A DNA stretch of 64,000 bases, taken from Novosphingobium sp. (GTDB lineage: Bacteria > Pseudomonadota > Alphaproteobacteria > Sphingomonadales > Sphingomonadaceae). The stretch lies in the NCBI RefSeq assembly GCF_027531025.1, contig NZ_JAPZQX010000003.1, positions 660,117-724,116 of the forward strand, in the 5' to 3' direction. Shown piece after piece: positions 8,570 through 17,436 of this stretch. The position numbers were made by a program, and so were the translations under genes. The notes beneath the pieces are model-generated. The model was not told the origin of the DNA, made no database searches, and saw nothing but the letters and a program-made list of their open reading frames with translations. Position 1 is the first letter of the stretch; each line of letters opens with the position of its first letter.

Positions 8570-10555
8570 ATGGCCGACGACCTGTTTGAAAAACTGCCCG
8601 CCAGCAATGGCGATTCCTACGATGGTTCCGCGATCGAGGTGCTGGAAGGGCTTGAGCCCGTGCGCCGCCGTCCCGGCATGTACATCGGCGGCACGGACGA
8701 ACGCGCGCTGCACCACCTTGCCGCCGAAGTGCTCGACAACGCTATGGACGAGGCCGTGGCCGGCCACGCCAACCGGATCGAGGTGACGCTGGAGGAAGGC
8801 AACCGGCTGACCATCACCGACAACGGGCGCGGCATCCCGGTTGACGAGCATCCCAAGTACCCCGGCATGTCGGCGCTCGAAGTGATCCTGACCACGCTGC
8901 ATTCGGGTGGCAAGTTTTCCGGCAAGGCCTATGCCACCTCGGGCGGTCTGCACGGGGTCGGGGTGTCGGTGGTCAATGCCCTGTCCACGCTGACCCGGAT
9001 CGAAGTCGCCCGCAACAAGGAGCTGTGGGCACAGGAATTCTCGCGCGGCTTGCCCACCGGGCCGCTCCAGCACCTGGGCGGCACGCCCAACCGGCGCGGC
9101 ACATCGGTCACCTTCGTGCCGGACCTCGAAATCTTCGGCGAGGATGCCAAGTTCAAGCCCGCCCGCCTGTTCAAGCTGGTCCGGTCCAAGGCCTATCTCT
9201 TCGCCGGGGTGGAAATCCGCTGGAAATGCGCGGCAAGCCTCGCCAGCGAAGAGGTACCGGCCGAAGCCGTGTTCCAGTTCCCCGGTGGTCTTGCCGATCA
9301 CCTCAAGGAACAGATCGGTGCGCGCGAATGCGTGACGAGCCAGTTCTTTGCCGGATCGCAGGACTTCCCCGGTGAGCAGCAGGGCCGGGTCGAATGGGCC
9401 GTGGCCTGGCCGCTATGGTCCGACGGGGCCTATTCCTGGTACTGCAACACCATCCCCACCCCTGATGGCGGCACGCACGAGGCCGGCCTGCGCGCCGCGC
9501 TGACCAAGGGTATTCGCGCCTTTGCCGACCTGGTTGGCCAGAAGAAAGCCAAGGACATCGCGCCCGAGGACGTGATCACCGGCAGCGAGATCATGCTGTC
9601 GGTCTTCATCCGCGACCCCCAGTTCCAGAGCCAGACCAAGGATCGGCTGACCAGCCCCGAGGCCGCCCGCATGGTCGAGAACGCCGTGCGCGATCACTTC
9701 GACCATTTCCTCGCCGACAACATGGAGCGCGGCAAGGCGCTGCTCGGCCACGTGCTGGAACGGATGGACGAACGCCTGCGCCGCAAGGCGGAGCGCGAGG
9801 TCAAGCGCAAGACCGCGACCAATGCTCGCAAGCTGCGCCTGCCCGGCAAGCTGACCGATTGCACCGGTGAGGGCGATGCGGAAACCGAACTGTTCATCGT
9901 CGAAGGTGACAGCGCCGGCGGCTCTGCCAAGCAGGCGCGCGATCGCAAGACCCAGGCGATCCTGCCGATCCGCGGCAAGATCCTGAACGTGGCCAGCGCC
10001 ACGGCCGACAAGATCCGCGCCAACAGCGAAATCGCCGACCTGGGCCTCGCGCTCGGCTGCGGGTTCCGCAAGGACTGCAACCCCGACAACCTGCGGTACG
10101 ACCGGATCATCATCATGACCGACGCGGACGTTGACGGCGCCCACATCGCCACCCTGCTGATGACCTTCTTCTTCCAGGAAATGCCCGAGATCGTGCGCCG
10201 CGGGCACCTCTACCTCGCCCAGCCCCCGCTCTATCGGCTGACCGCCGGCAAGGAGAGCGCCTATGCCCGCGACGACGCCCACCGCGCCGAGCTGGAAGCC
10301 ACCCTGTTCAAGGGCAAGAAGGTCGAGGTGGGCCGGTTCAAGGGCCTGGGCGAAATGAACCCCCAACAGCTGCGCGAAACCACGATGGACCCAGCCAAGC
10401 GCAGCCTGATCCGCATCACCCTGCCCCCCGAATACGAAGGGCGCGCGGCCGTGAAGGACCTGGTCGACCGGCTGATGGGCCGCGATCCCGCCCAGCGCTT
10501 CATGTTCATTCAGAACCGGGCAAGCGAGATCGATCCGGAACTGATCGACGCTTAA
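8570..10555 (+). CDS. parE: DNA topoisomerase IV subunit B
   Basis: ATPase subunit of the decatenating type IIA topoisomerase, 661 aa. The N-terminal GHKL ATPase domain shows EVLDNAMDEA, DNGRGIP and the GLHGVGVSVVNALS motif. The TOPRIM domain carries EGDSAGGSAKQARDR and the DADVDGAHIATLL acidic triad. I call ParE and not GyrB because the SAKQARDRKTQAILPIRGKILNV region and the total length fit ParE; the GyrB-typical insertion is absent. It is followed by about 80 bp of AT-rich sequence before the next gene. Confidence 0.94.
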   Translation: MADDLFEKLPASNGDSYDGSAIEVLEGLEPVRRRPGMYIGGTDERALHHLAAEVLDNAMDEAVAGHANRIEVTLEEGNRLTITDNGRGIPVDEHPKYPGMSALEVILTTLHSGGKFSGKAYATSGGLHGVGVSVVNALSTLTRIEVARNKELWAQEFSRGLPTGPLQHLGGTPNRRGTSVTFVPDLEIFGEDAKFKPARLFKLVRSKAYLFAGVEIRWKCAASLASEEVPAEAVFQFPGGLADHLKEQIGARECVTSQFFAGSQDFPGEQQGRVEWAVAWPLWSDGAYSWYCNTIPTPDGGTHEAGLRAALTKGIRAFADLVGQKKAKDIAPEDVITGSEIMLSVFIRDPQFQSQTKDRLTSPEAARMVENAVRDHFDHFLADNMERGKALLGHVLERMDERLRRKAEREVKRKTATNARKLRLPGKLTDCTGEGDAETELFIVEGDSAGGSAKQARDRKTQAILPIRGKILNVASATADKIRANSEIADLGLALGCGFRKDCNPDNLRYDRIIIMTDADVDGAHIATLLMTFFFQEMPEIVRRGHLYLAQPPLYRLTAGKESAYARDDAHRAELEATLFKGKKVEVGRFKGLGEMNPQQLRETTMDPAKRSLIRITLPPEYEGRAAVKDLVDRLMGRDPAQRFMFIQNRASEIDPELIDA

Positions 10556-10635
10556 GTCAGCCAGTGAAACCGTTCAGGTTCGGCTAATAAAATCTGAACG
10601 ATGATGCTCCCATAATAAACCGGGAGTGGATCATC

Positions 10636-11259
10636 ATGCAATCGCACCTGAACGCGCGCCTTTGCGGCCTTGCCTTGCTCGCCGCCACCCTGCCCTCAAT
10701 CGCCTCGGCTGCACCCGCCTATCTCAAATTGGGCGACATCAAGGGTGAAACCGCTGAATCGATTGAGGTGGAATCCTGGTCGTGGGGTGCAAGCAAGGCT
10801 GCGGCAGCCGCTCCGAACCAGAATTCAAGCCGCAGCAATCACACGCGCGCGACCGACGCGACCAGTAACACCAGTTCCACCGCGCCGGTTACCGCCCGCG
10901 AAGCCGGCTCTGGCCTCGCTACTGGCAAGCGTCAGCACAAGCCGATCCAATTCGCATCGCCGCCGCCACAGGACGGCACTGTCACTGTGCTCACCGCCCG
11001 CGAGGCCGGAAGCGGCATGGCCACCGGCAAGACCCGCCCGAAATGCACGCAAGGCACGCATATCCCGACGGTCAAGCTTGAAGCGAGGTCCATTGCCGTG
11101 GTCCTGACCGATGTGACCGTGATCGAATGCGGCGAAGGCAGCATGACGCTGGGTTACAAGACCGCGGAAGATCTTGCCGTCAGGGCGGTCGCGCCCCAAC
11201 CCGCCCAGGGTACCGAGCAAAAGGCCACCAAGACCCGATCCAACATCCAGAACAACTGA
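10636..11259 (+). CDS. Secreted Hcp-like small protein with an internal repeat
   Basis: 207 aa with a clear signal peptide (about residues 1-25, ending SIASA). Mature residues 28-52 (YLKLGDIKGE, then IEVESWSWG) resemble the opening strands of Hcp, the type VI secretion tube protein. That start is followed by a low-complexity serine/threonine/alanine stretch (about 53-85) instead of the Hcp barrel. The motif TAREAGSG-[LM]-ATGK then occurs twice, at about 87-98 and 121-132. The C-terminal part has two cysteines (C137, C165) that could form a disulfide. I do not know its function. There are no other T6SS genes in the window, so a secretion role is not supported. Confidence 0.6.
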   Translation: MQSHLNARLCGLALLAATLPSIASAAPAYLKLGDIKGETAESIEVESWSWGASKAAAAAPNQNSSRSNHTRATDATSNTSSTAPVTAREAGSGLATGKRQHKPIQFASPPPQDGTVTVLTAREAGSGMATGKTRPKCTQGTHIPTVKLEARSIAVVLTDVTVIECGEGSMTLGYKTAEDLAVRAVAPQPAQGTEQKATKTRSNIQNN

Positions 11260-11289
11260 GCCCGCGCGATCAAATTCGCGCTTGCCTGA

Positions 11290-11302
11290 TTGCAGACTGC
11301 AA
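11290..11302. promoter_or_regulatory. Perfect 13-bp palindrome upstream of moxR
   Basis: TTGCAG-A-CTGCAA, a perfect inverted repeat 47 bp before the moxR start codon. It is a candidate operator, paired with a second palindrome 8 bp downstream. Confidence 0.4.
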
Positions 11303-11310
11303 CCTATCCC

Positions 11311-11326
11311 TTAATCGAACGATTAA
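11311..11326. promoter_or_regulatory. Perfect 16-bp palindrome upstream of moxR
   Basis: TTAATCG-AA-CGATTAA, perfect 7-bp arms around AA, 23 bp before the start at 11349. Symmetry and AT-rich ends are typical of TetR or MarR class operators. Its position would block the moxR leader. The regulator is unknown. Confidence 0.45.
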
Positions 11327-11348
11327 ACGACTGGGGATGACCATTTCC

Positions 11349-12194
11349 ATGCAGCGCTTTGAAGGCACTTCGAACTATGTCGCCACCGATGACCTGAAGG
11401 TCGCGGTCAATGCTGCGGTGCTGCTGCGCCGCCCGCTGCTGGTCAAGGGTGAACCTGGCACCGGCAAAACCGTGCTGGCCCACGAAATCGCCAAGGCTAC
11501 CGGGGCGCCGCTGATCGAGTGGAACATCAAGTCGACCACCAAGGCCCAGCAGGGCCTTTATGAGTACGACGCCGTCGCCCGCCTGCGCGATGGCCAGCTG
11601 GGCGACGAGCGCGTCCATGACATTTCGAACTACATCAAGAAGGGCAAGCTGTGGGAAGCCTTCACCTCGCCCCAGCTGCCCGTGCTGCTGATCGACGAAA
11701 TCGACAAGGCTGACATCGAGTTTCCGAATGACCTCCTCCAGGAGCTCGACCGGATGAGCTTCGACGTTTACGAAACGAAGGAGCGGATCGCCGCCAAGGA
11801 GCGCCCGATCGTCGTCATCACCTCGAACAACGAGAAGGAACTGCCCGACGCCTTCCTGCGCCGCTGCTTCTTCCACTACATCAAGTTCCCCGATCGCGAG
11901 ACGATGCAGGCGATCATCGATGTCCACTTCCCCGGCATCCAGAAAACCCTCATCTCCAAGGCGATGGACATCTTCTACGAGGTCCGCGAAGTGCCGGGCC
12001 TCAAGAAGAAGCCCTCGACCAGCGAATTGCTCGACTGGCTCAAGCTGCTGCTGAACGAGGACATGCCGCTTGACGTGCTGCAGAACCGCGATCCCGCCAA
12101 GGCGATCCCGCCGCTGCATGGCGCGCTGCTAAAGAACGAGCAGGACGTGATGCTGTTCGAACGCCTCGCCTTCATGGCCCGGCGCCAGAACTGA
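11349..12194 (+). CDS. MoxR-family AAA+ ATPase
   Basis: AAA+ ATPase of the MoxR class, 281 aa, chaperone-like, usually acting with a VWA-domain partner on an unknown client. Walker A is GEPGTGKT, Walker B is LLIDEIDKAD, sensor and arginine-finger regions follow (ITSNNEKELPDAFLRRC). I start at ATG 11349 (MQRFEGTSNYVATDDLK), the usual family start; an in-frame ATG at 11337 would add MTIS. Its partner is the CoxE-like VWA protein at 13018-14199, separated by a small membrane-protein gene on the same strand. Confidence 0.92.
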   Translation: MQRFEGTSNYVATDDLKVAVNAAVLLRRPLLVKGEPGTGKTVLAHEIAKATGAPLIEWNIKSTTKAQQGLYEYDAVARLRDGQLGDERVHDISNYIKKGKLWEAFTSPQLPVLLIDEIDKADIEFPNDLLQELDRMSFDVYETKERIAAKERPIVVITSNNEKELPDAFLRRCFFHYIKFPDRETMQAIIDVHFPGIQKTLISKAMDIFYEVREVPGLKKKPSTSELLDWLKLLLNEDMPLDVLQNRDPAKAIPPLHGALLKNEQDVMLFERLAFMARRQN

Positions 12195-12326
12195 TCGCGA
12201 GTCGGTGCGTACGGTGCGGGCCAGCAGTCCGTCTGGAACAGGGCGCGCACCGGTACGCCAAGCCGGATCGACAGATCGCATTATCGGTACCAGCCTTTTC
12301 CCCACGATCATTGAGGGGATGAAGTC

Positions 12327-13013
12327 ATGCGATTAGGGGATCACAAGGTTACGCTGGCACTGTTTCTTGCCACAGTCGGGCTATTTCTGGTTATGGGGCA
12401 GTTTTTCCCGCAGGAACTGGCGATCCCCCTTCCCGGCAGCAACATCCGCCCCGTGCTGCTGCTCGAATTTGCTTCGCAGGCCCAGCATCTGGAGCACATT
12501 TTCGGCACAGCGGCGGATCCCGACCGGGCAGGCCGCATTGCCGGCATGAATACCGGCAATGCGATCGATTACCTGCTGATGCCGGCCTATGGCCTGATGA
12601 CTTACAGCTTCTTTCGCGGGATCGGCCGCGAGCTGGATGGCAAGGCCTGGCAGGTGTTTGGCGCCATGGCGATCGTCGCTGCGCTGGCCGATGCAATCGA
12701 AAACGCGCTGATGTTCCGAATCGTGGCCGATATGGCCAATCCGCTCGATGAAATGGCGCTGCTGCCCTATCCGGTCTGGCTCAAGTTCGGCCTGCTGGCG
12801 CTGACCTGCGGCGGCGCGGCCTGGGCGTTCGTGCGGCTGCACCGCTGGGTGCTGGCCCTGCTGTGCTTGCCGGCACCGCTGTTGCTGGTGCCGGGAATGC
12901 TTGACCCGTTTGGCCTGGGTCCGACATCAACCATGCTGATCGGCCTGGGCTGGCTGGCCATGGGCATCCACGCCGCAACGCGCTTGCGGTCCACGTTAGA
13001 ACCGAACGGATAG
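12327..13013 (+). CDS. Hypothetical polytopic membrane protein between moxR and the VWA gene
   Basis: 228 aa with about six hydrophobic segments: residues about 8-27, a middle segment near 85-100, and four in the C-terminal half, ending WLAMGIHAATRLRS. I recognise no family. It is intercalated between a MoxR ATPase and its VWA partner, only 4 bp upstream of the latter, so co-expression is likely. The start ATG 12327 is preceded by GAGGGGATGAAG. It might be a membrane client or anchor of the MoxR/VWA pair; that is inference from position only. Confidence 0.65.
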   Translation: MRLGDHKVTLALFLATVGLFLVMGQFFPQELAIPLPGSNIRPVLLLEFASQAQHLEHIFGTAADPDRAGRIAGMNTGNAIDYLLMPAYGLMTYSFFRGIGRELDGKAWQVFGAMAIVAALADAIENALMFRIVADMANPLDEMALLPYPVWLKFGLLALTCGGAAWAFVRLHRWVLALLCLPAPLLLVPGMLDPFGLGPTSTMLIGLGWLAMGIHAATRLRSTLEPNG

Positions 13014-13017
13014 ACTG

Positions 13018-14199
13018 ATGTTCTTCAACTTCGTCGACGAGCTGCGCAGCGCGGGCATCCAGGCTTCCTTCAAGGAGCATCTGGTCCTGCTCGAAGCGCT
13101 CGACAAGGACGTGATCGAGCAGACGCCCGAGCAGTTCTATTATCTGTCGCGCGCCATCTTCGTGAAGGACGAGGGCCTGCTCGACAAGTTCGACCAGGTT
13201 TTCAACAAGGTCTTCAAGGGCATCCTGACCAATTACGGCCAAAACCCGGTCGACATCCCCGAGGAATGGCTGAAGGCCGTCGCCGAAAAGTTCCTGACCC
13301 CTGAGGAAATGGAAGCGATCAAGTCGCTCGGTTCCTGGGAAGAGATCATGGAGACGCTCAAGAAGCGGATCGAGGAACAGCAGAAGCGCCACGAGGGCGG
13401 CAACAAGTGGATCGGGACCGGGGGCACCAGCCCCTATGGCAACGATGGCTACAACCCCGAAGGCGTCCGGATCGGCGGCGAAAGCAAGCACAAGCGCGCG
13501 CTGAAGGTCTGGGAAAAGCGCGAGTTCCAGAACCTCGACAACACGCGCGAACTGGGCACCCGCAACATCAAGGTGGCGCTGCGCCGCCTGCGCCGCTTTG
13601 CGCGCGAGGGCAATCCGGACGAGCTGGACCTGGAAAGCACGATCGAGGGCACGGCCAAGCAGGGCTGGCTCGATATCCGCATGCGCGCCGAGCGCAAGAA
13701 CGCGGTCAAGGTGCTGCTGTTCCTCGATGTCGGCGGTTCGATGGACCCCTTCATCAAGCTGGTGGAAGAGCTGTTCAGCGCCGCCACGACCGAGTTCAAG
13801 AACCTGGAGTTCTTCTACTTCCACAACTGCCTCTACGAAGGCGTGTGGAAGGACAACAAGCGGCGCTGGAGCGAGCGGACCAATACCTGGGACATCCTCC
13901 ACAAGTACGGCCACGACTACAAGATCATCTTCGTCGGCGATGCGGCGATGAGCCCTTACGAGATTACCCATCCGGGTGGTTCGGTCGAGCATTTCAACGA
14001 GGAAGCCGGGGCGGTCTGGCTGCAGCGCGTGGCGCATGTCTATCCGGCCACGATCTGGCTCAACCCGGTGCCGGAAAAGCAGTGGGGCTATTCGCAGTCG
14101 ACCAAGATCATCAAGGAGCTGATCGGCGGCAACATGTTCCCGCTGACGCTCGAAGGCCTCGACGGGGCGATGCGCGAACTGACCCGCAAGAAGCATTGA
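13018..14199 (+). CDS. VWA domain protein, CoxE-like
   Basis: 393 aa, the VWA partner commonly encoded with MoxR ATPases. The N-terminal CoxE-like helical region starts FFNFVDELRSAGIQ. The VWA domain near residue 235 carries a MIDAS variant D-V-G-G-S-M (DxGxS, where the classic form is DxSxS). A long polar linker contains GTGGTSPYGNDGYNPEG. In related systems the pair assembles or remodels metalloenzymes or envelope complexes; the client here is unknown. Confidence 0.9.
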   Translation: MFFNFVDELRSAGIQASFKEHLVLLEALDKDVIEQTPEQFYYLSRAIFVKDEGLLDKFDQVFNKVFKGILTNYGQNPVDIPEEWLKAVAEKFLTPEEMEAIKSLGSWEEIMETLKKRIEEQQKRHEGGNKWIGTGGTSPYGNDGYNPEGVRIGGESKHKRALKVWEKREFQNLDNTRELGTRNIKVALRRLRRFAREGNPDELDLESTIEGTAKQGWLDIRMRAERKNAVKVLLFLDVGGSMDPFIKLVEELFSAATTEFKNLEFFYFHNCLYEGVWKDNKRRWSERTNTWDILHKYGHDYKIIFVGDAAMSPYEITHPGGSVEHFNEEAGAVWLQRVAHVYPATIWLNPVPEKQWGYSQSTKIIKELIGGNMFPLTLEGLDGAMRELTRKKH

Positions 14200-14239
14200 A
14201 CGCTTCCCTGAAGCTGACAAACTGACCTAAGGCTTGGGC

Positions 14240-15043
14240 ATGGACGCCCAGTTGCTGATCATCTGCCTGCTGACCGCGCTGATCAACCTGATCGGCACGC
14301 TGGCTTATGCCGCCCGCATCGCCGGGGTGCGCACGCGGCGGATCGCGATGAGCTTTGCCCTGTTCAACATCCTCGTGCTGGTCAGCCGCACTTCCAACAG
14401 CTTCCTGGGGCCGTTCCTGGCCAAGCGGATCGAGGTGCGCCTGTCGGAAGGCGGCGGCGAGGCATTGCTGCTCGATTTCCACCTGGTGCTGGCCTCGGCC
14501 TCGCTGGCGGTGCTGGTCGGGATCCTGCTGGTCCCGACCGGGCAGCGCCTGTTCGCCCGGGCAATCGATTATTTCCAGGAACACCGCTCGACCACGCGCA
14601 TGCTGCTGCGCACAGCCACTCCGGCGGGCCTCTCCACCCTGCGCCAGGCGCTGACCCCGCCCAGTCCGAAGATCCTCAAGGAACTGGTTAGGGATCGCGG
14701 TGTCGGCTGGGGTGTACTGCTGGCAAACTGCCTGGCCCAGGCGCTGATTACGGTCGGGGTGGTTGCCTCGCTCTATGCCGGGTACCTCAACCCCGAATTC
14801 CGCGTCACCGCCTCGCAGCTCTCGGCCGTGGTCAACGGCTTCGCCACGATCCTGCTGTTCGCACTGATCGACCCGCAACTGTCAGTCATGACCGATGACG
14901 TGGTCGAGGGCCGGGTCAGCGAGGCGATGTTCCGCCGCACGATCGTGTGGATCAGCCTCAGCCGCCTCGCCGGCACGCTGCTGGCCCAGGCGCTGTTCCT
15001 GCCGGCGGCCCAGGCCGTGGCCTGGATCGCCAACTTCGTCTGA
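14240..15043 (+). CDS. Lipid II flippase family protein (Amj/DUF2837)
   Basis: 267 aa multi-spanning membrane protein resembling Amj (YdaH), the alternative lipid II flippase of Bacillus. The N-terminal block LIICLLTALINLIGTLAYA and RTRRIAMSFALFNILVLVSRTSN are the parts I recognise; LLDFHLVLASASLAVLVG and the central ELVRDRGVGWGVLLAN follow. In that family it moves the peptidoglycan precursor lipid II across the inner membrane. I use ATG 14240; a TTG two codons upstream is possible. Confidence 0.75.
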   Translation: MDAQLLIICLLTALINLIGTLAYAARIAGVRTRRIAMSFALFNILVLVSRTSNSFLGPFLAKRIEVRLSEGGGEALLLDFHLVLASASLAVLVGILLVPTGQRLFARAIDYFQEHRSTTRMLLRTATPAGLSTLRQALTPPSPKILKELVRDRGVGWGVLLANCLAQALITVGVVASLYAGYLNPEFRVTASQLSAVVNGFATILLFALIDPQLSVMTDDVVEGRVSEAMFRRTIVWISLSRLAGTLLAQALFLPAAQAVAWIANFV

Positions 15044-15047
15044 CTGC

Positions 15048-16331
15048 TCACCCCTTCTTGTCGAGCTCCTCGTTCAGCCGCAGACTAGCGCGCCAGAAGA
15101 AGAACGACGGGATCAGCCCCATCACGGCGGCGCCATAGAGCACGTAGCGAACGCTGTCGGGCCCGGCCATCGGCTTGATAAAGTCCGACAGGATGCCGAA
15201 GAACAGCGGCCCCAACCCCAGCCCGATCAGGTTCTGCGCGAACAGCAGCACGGCAGCGGCCATGGCCCGCGCCCGCAGCGGCACCAGCCCTTGTGCGCAG
15301 GAATAGGTCGGGCCGAGATAGAGGCCGTTCAGCACGGTCGGCAGCATGATCAGGATCAGCGCGACCCACCATTGCTGAGCCCAATAGGCAGCGATCGCGA
15401 TGGGGATTGCCACGGTCATGCCAATCGCCGGCGCGGTCAGCACGTGACGGCGGTTGGTCTTGCCATAGTGGTCGGCGAACCAGCCTCCGGCCCAGGTACC
15501 CAACACCCCGGCAATCCCGCCGCCGATCCCGAACCAAAGGCCCACATCGCCCGGCGACAGATCATGAGTGCGCTGGAAGAAGATCGTGGTCCAGGTGGCC
15601 TTGCCATAGCCTAGGAAGGCAGCGGCCGAACCGGCGATCATCAGATAGACGAAGGCCCGCGAGCTCAGCACCTCGCGGATCGCTTCCTTGGTCGAAAGCG
15701 TGGGCGCAGCCTGACGGGTTTCCAGCACGGTCGACATGCGCGGATCGCGCAGAACCCACCACACCACCAGCGCCATCAGGATGCCCGGCAGGCCGGCCAC
15801 GAAGAAGGCGATTCGCCAGCCATAAGCATCGGCGATCAGGCCGCCCATGACCATGCCCAGGAGGCCGCCAATAGGAATGCCCAACGAATAGAACGAGATC
15901 GCCGAAGCGCGCTTTTCGGGCGGGGCGAGATCGGCGATCAGCGAGTGGGCGGCAGGCGTGCAGCCAGCCTCCCCCACCCCCACGCCGATCCGCGCCAACA
16001 GCAGCTGCACGAAGTTCTGGGCCATGCCCGACACCGCGGTCATCCCCGACCAGATCACCAGCGAGATCGAAATCAGGCTGACCCGGTTGGTTGACGGACG
16101 ATCGGCATAGCGCGCGATCGGGATACCCAGGAAAGTATAGAACGCGGCGAAGGCAATCCCGGTCATCAACCCGATCTGGGTATCGGACAGCCCCAGGTCA
16201 CGGCTGATCGGTTCAGCCAGGATGTTGACGATCTGGCGATCCAGGAAATTGAAGATGTAGACAATCAACAGGATCCAGAGTGTGACGCGCAGCGAATTCG
16301 CGGGCTTCTGGCCCGCCGCAACCTGGTTCAT
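15048..16331 (-). CDS. MFS transporter, spinster-like family
   Basis: 427 aa with 12 predicted membrane segments. The N-terminal LDRQIVNILAEPISRDLGLSDTQIGLMTG and the segment GVGVGEAGCTPAAHSLIADLAPPEKRA match spinster-type MFS transporters, very common in Sphingomonadales and often linked to uptake or export of hydrophobic compounds. It is convergent with the Amj-like gene, 4 bp apart. The substrate is unknown. Confidence 0.87.
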   Translation of the reverse strand: MNQVAAGQKPANSLRVTLWILLIVYIFNFLDRQIVNILAEPISRDLGLSDTQIGLMTGIAFAAFYTFLGIPIARYADRPSTNRVSLISISLVIWSGMTAVSGMAQNFVQLLLARIGVGVGEAGCTPAAHSLIADLAPPEKRASAISFYSLGIPIGGLLGMVMGGLIADAYGWRIAFFVAGLPGILMALVVWWVLRDPRMSTVLETRQAAPTLSTKEAIREVLSSRAFVYLMIAGSAAAFLGYGKATWTTIFFQRTHDLSPGDVGLWFGIGGGIAGVLGTWAGGWFADHYGKTNRRHVLTAPAIGMTVAIPIAIAAYWAQQWWVALILIMLPTVLNGLYLGPTYSCAQGLVPLRARAMAAAVLLFAQNLIGLGLGPLFFGILSDFIKPMAGPDSVRYVLYGAAVMGLIPSFFFWRASLRLNEELDKKG

Positions 16332-16421
16332 CCATCATCCTCTCATGCCCCGGCGCTTGACTGCGCCGCGAATCCCATCCGAAACCAAGTTGGCTGTCCC
16401 GTTGCCCCCGGTCAAGCGGTG

Positions 16422-17435
16422 CTAATTGGCATCAACGATCCGAAACAGAGTTTCGATCTGGCTTCGCTCAGTCTCGGTCACTTCAGGGCGCCAGACATCG
16501 AAAATCAGGATCAGGCGATCAAGGTTGCTGTCGTTCCAGGCCTCGTGTTCAACCGAATCGTCGAACACCATCAGTTCCCCCTCGCGCCATTCCCGAGTTT
16601 CACCACCAACGCGAAATCCGCACCCATCCGGCACCACCAGCGGCAAATGGCAGATGAAGCGCGCGTTGATCATCCCGGTATGGGCCGGGATGCGGGAATG
16701 AGGGCGCAGCAGCGAGAACATCAGGGTCGGCGCGCGGCTGGAGATGCGACACAGCGGCAGCGCATCAAGCGCGGCATGGGTCCGCGGGACAAGCGCCGCC
16801 CGCTCGTCCGAGACGGCACCACCATCGGTCAGCTCCCAGGTACTCCAATCAGAGTTGCCCAGCAGGCCGTGCACATCGCCCTGCGGCCGGTCGGCCTGTT
16901 GCTGCACATAGGGAGTGAACGACCGGGCATCGGCCATCAGGCTAAGCGCCTCCTCAAGGATCGACCCGGTCTGCGCTTCCAGCGCCTCGCGCCAGTCGAA
17001 CTGGGCCGCATCGGCATAGCCAACCAGCGGAAGATCCGGATAAAAATAGGTCTGCGGCAATTGCGGCCAGGCATCGCCCACCTGCTCGCGCGGTCGATCC
17101 CCCAGCATGAACTCCAGCGATTTCTGAAACCGAGGGTGGCGTTCGGCCCGGGTAAGCCCGACCGCATCCAGATCCCGCAGCAAGACATCGCGGAAGCGGG
17201 CCTTCAGCCAGTCGATGGCGTCCAGCGTCCGGCGGCGGTCGAGCATGGACACGGCACCGCCCTGCGAGGCCAGGTAGTCCACTGCACCATACCAGCGCAT
17301 CGCCCCACGCCAGTCCTGGGCCAGCATCCGGTGATCGGCCAGCGCGAGCATGGCAGCGGCATCGCGCCGGTTACGGCCATAGCGGGCTTCGGCGTCACTC
17401 TCGCTGAAGCGTGGCTGAGGCTGATCGATGGTCAT
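16422..17435 (-). CDS. Aspartyl/asparaginyl beta-hydroxylase domain protein
   Basis: 337 aa. The C-terminal half is an Asp/Asn hydroxylase-like double-stranded beta-helix: RPHSRIPAHTGM supplies the first iron-binding histidine region, FDDSVEHEAWN the distal histidine, and RLILIFDVWRPE the C-terminal strand. The N-terminal 150 residues are helical, with a repeat-like look. In this family the enzyme is an Fe(II)/2-oxoglutarate oxygenase acting on protein or lipid substrates; the target here is unknown. It lies 1 bp downstream of the NamZ-like gene on the same strand, so these genes are probably co-transcribed. Confidence 0.83.
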   Translation of the reverse strand: MTIDQPQPRFSESDAEARYGRNRRDAAAMLALADHRMLAQDWRGAMRWYGAVDYLASQGGAVSMLDRRRTLDAIDWLKARFRDVLLRDLDAVGLTRAERHPRFQKSLEFMLGDRPREQVGDAWPQLPQTYFYPDLPLVGYADAAQFDWREALEAQTGSILEEALSLMADARSFTPYVQQQADRPQGDVHGLLGNSDWSTWELTDGGAVSDERAALVPRTHAALDALPLCRISSRAPTLMFSLLRPHSRIPAHTGMINARFICHLPLVVPDGCGFRVGGETREWREGELMVFDDSVEHEAWNDSNLDRLILIFDVWRPEVTETERSQIETLFRIVDAN

Positions 17436-17436
17436 G

